A stretch of 64,000 nt of DNA from Nitzschia sp. pyKryTriq1 (Eukaryota; Bacillariophyta; Bacillariophyceae; Bacillariales; Bacillariaceae), in assembly GCA_956465555.1 (NCBI GenBank), contig OY101121.1, positions 1,512,722 to 1,576,721 on the forward strand, given 5' to 3'. Below, one piece after another: positions 63,107 to 64,000 of this stretch (position 1 is its first letter; each line of letters begins with the position of its first letter). The notes under the pieces are model-generated. The model saw nothing but the letters and a program-made list of their open reading frames with translations. It made no database searches and was not told where the DNA came from. The translations under genes were made by a program, and so were the position numbers.

Positions 63107-63551
63107 GTCCTTCTGATATCCTACTTGGATGCCGTCGCTTCTACTAGCAGTTTGAGTAATTGTAATACTGTAATTGAAACCAGATCATTGCACAATATAT
63201 ACAAGCTACGATTGTTAGCTGGTAATGACGACTGCGCTAAGCTGCGCATCACAACAATGTCCTCTCGTCAAACGAACCAATCTGCTTCTTAGAGTTGGAG
63301 CACGAGACGAGTTTCGACACGAATTTATGATTGGGACGACGACGACGGGCGTTGCGCTACAAGAAATAGTGCTTGACCTATTCCAACGAAAGAACACGAG
63401 ACTATTGCAACGGCGGGTGAAACTAACATAGTGTAGTACATGAAGAGCGAGGTTGGTTCGATAGCAACAAACTCTACCTGTAATGGTATCCATACTGTAC
63501 GGTACAAGTATACCGGTACGCGGTAGCTATGTTCCAAAAGTTACGAGGTCT
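63107..63551. other. Intergenic, no gene seen
   Basis: TACCGGTA at 63511-63518. Only short frames without domain signal. Confidence 0.45.
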
Positions 63552-64000
63552 TTCGCACCCCCAACGAGAGACGGACAGACCAGAAGTCGACCAGAGTGCG
63601 CCAAATAATATCCAACCGACCGACGACATTCGGCCCCAAATCATTGAATTGACGAGCAACCTTGCCGAAGACATGGTCGACATATCGGGAACAGATGCCA
63701 CAAGCCAAGATGACGAGATGAGACTGGACTACTAAGTTCAATGGCCGCCCACCATCCCTTACACCTTGAAACGAGGCAAGGTGATGTACCAAACGGTAAC
63801 CCGAAAGACAGAGAACCGCTACGCAGTTCGAAGTCGAGTAGGGTCTTAGGCCAACGAATTTGAAAGACTACACTAACATTCATCGGTCTATACTGTCCGA
63901 GAGAGTTGAGGGCTGGTTGGCGCCTGCGCCATTCGCACCCCCAACGAGAGACCGACAGACCAGAAGTCGACCAGAGTGCGCCAAATAATATCCAACCGAC
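63552..64000 (+). repeat. Tandem repeat, ~380-bp period, runs off window
   Basis: TTCGCACCCCCAACGAGAGA begins at 63552 and again at 63932; the next ~50 bp (to 63620 and to 64000) are identical except one base in the GAC[G/C]GACAGAC segment. The second copy is cut by the window edge. A diverged reverse relative lies at 19205-19650. Confidence 0.85.

Noticed and set aside
1-64000. tRNA, rRNA or CRISPR features
   Set aside because: By-eye scan found no convincing tRNA T-arm/acceptor pairs, no rRNA stretches and no spaced short repeats; a tRNAscan/Infernal run would be decisive.

Overview
The window looks like nuclear DNA of a stramenopile alga, most likely a diatom and possibly a pennate one. 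The evidence is as follows. Genes carry short GT-AG introns (about 54-150 bp). At least two products start with signal-peptide plus transit-peptide leaders with an aromatic Phe after the cleavage site, the layout used for import into four-membrane plastids. One gene is a bacterial-type AdoMet decarboxylase fused to an aminopropyltransferase, a fusion type known from diatoms. There are also Copia and Mutator-like transposon remnants. The species cannot be fixed from sequence alone. Several displayed reading frames begin at TTG/GTG; I moved starts to the first sensible ATG and rebuilt spliced genes by joining frames across consensus splice sites.

Layout, left to right. 1-2.8 kb: 5'-truncated WD40 gene. 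3.9-5.5 kb: a Mutator-like element with ~146-bp inverted ends and a decayed transposase. 5.9-17.2 kb: double U-box protein, a UBA-thioredoxin-PUB-UBX-like protein with an ER leader, SPT5, an arylsulfatase, and a frame-broken NmrA-type reductase. 17.3-28.7 kb: fucosyltransferase-like GT, threonine aldolase, GH38 alpha-mannosidase, and a four-exon AdoMetDC/aminopropyltransferase/SET-like fusion. 28.7-46.8 kb: giant coiled-coil protein, RagC/D GTPase, plastid membrane protein, PA-TM-RING ligase, small membrane protein, SRPBCC protein, PPR protein and VPS26. 46.8-52 kb: three tandem copies of a single-pass Ala-Pro-Thr-rich membrane protein gene, created by a duplication that carried the last codons of VPS26 along. 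52-59.7 kb: a possible TFIID histone-fold protein, a LYR-AlgH fusion, a type II glycosyltransferase and a bromodomain protein. 60-61.4 kb: an internally deleted Copia remnant and a 75-bp direct repeat. 61.9-63.1 kb: plastid transaldolase. The right edge is a ~380-bp tandem repeat whose diverged relative lies near 19.2-19.65 kb.

Genes mostly alternate in strand, with tight tail-to-tail pairs (55-190 bp) and longer head-to-head intergenic regions. Those head-to-head regions repeatedly hold the 8-bp palindrome TACCGGTA (about two dozen copies by eye, versus roughly one expected by chance). Themes are secretory-pathway glycobiology (alpha-mannosidase, FucT-like, type II GT, sulfatase), ubiquitin handling (U-box, PA-RING, PUB/UBX), transcription (SPT5, bromodomain, TAF-like), endosome/TOR traffic (VPS26, Rag) and plastid functions. 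The most interesting candidates are the Trx-PUB-UBX protein (possible component of the symbiont-derived ERAD-like plastid import machinery), the membrane-anchored polyamine synthase fusion (possible long-chain polyamine/silica role), the LYR-AlgH fusion, the tandem array and the TACCGGTA promoter motif.
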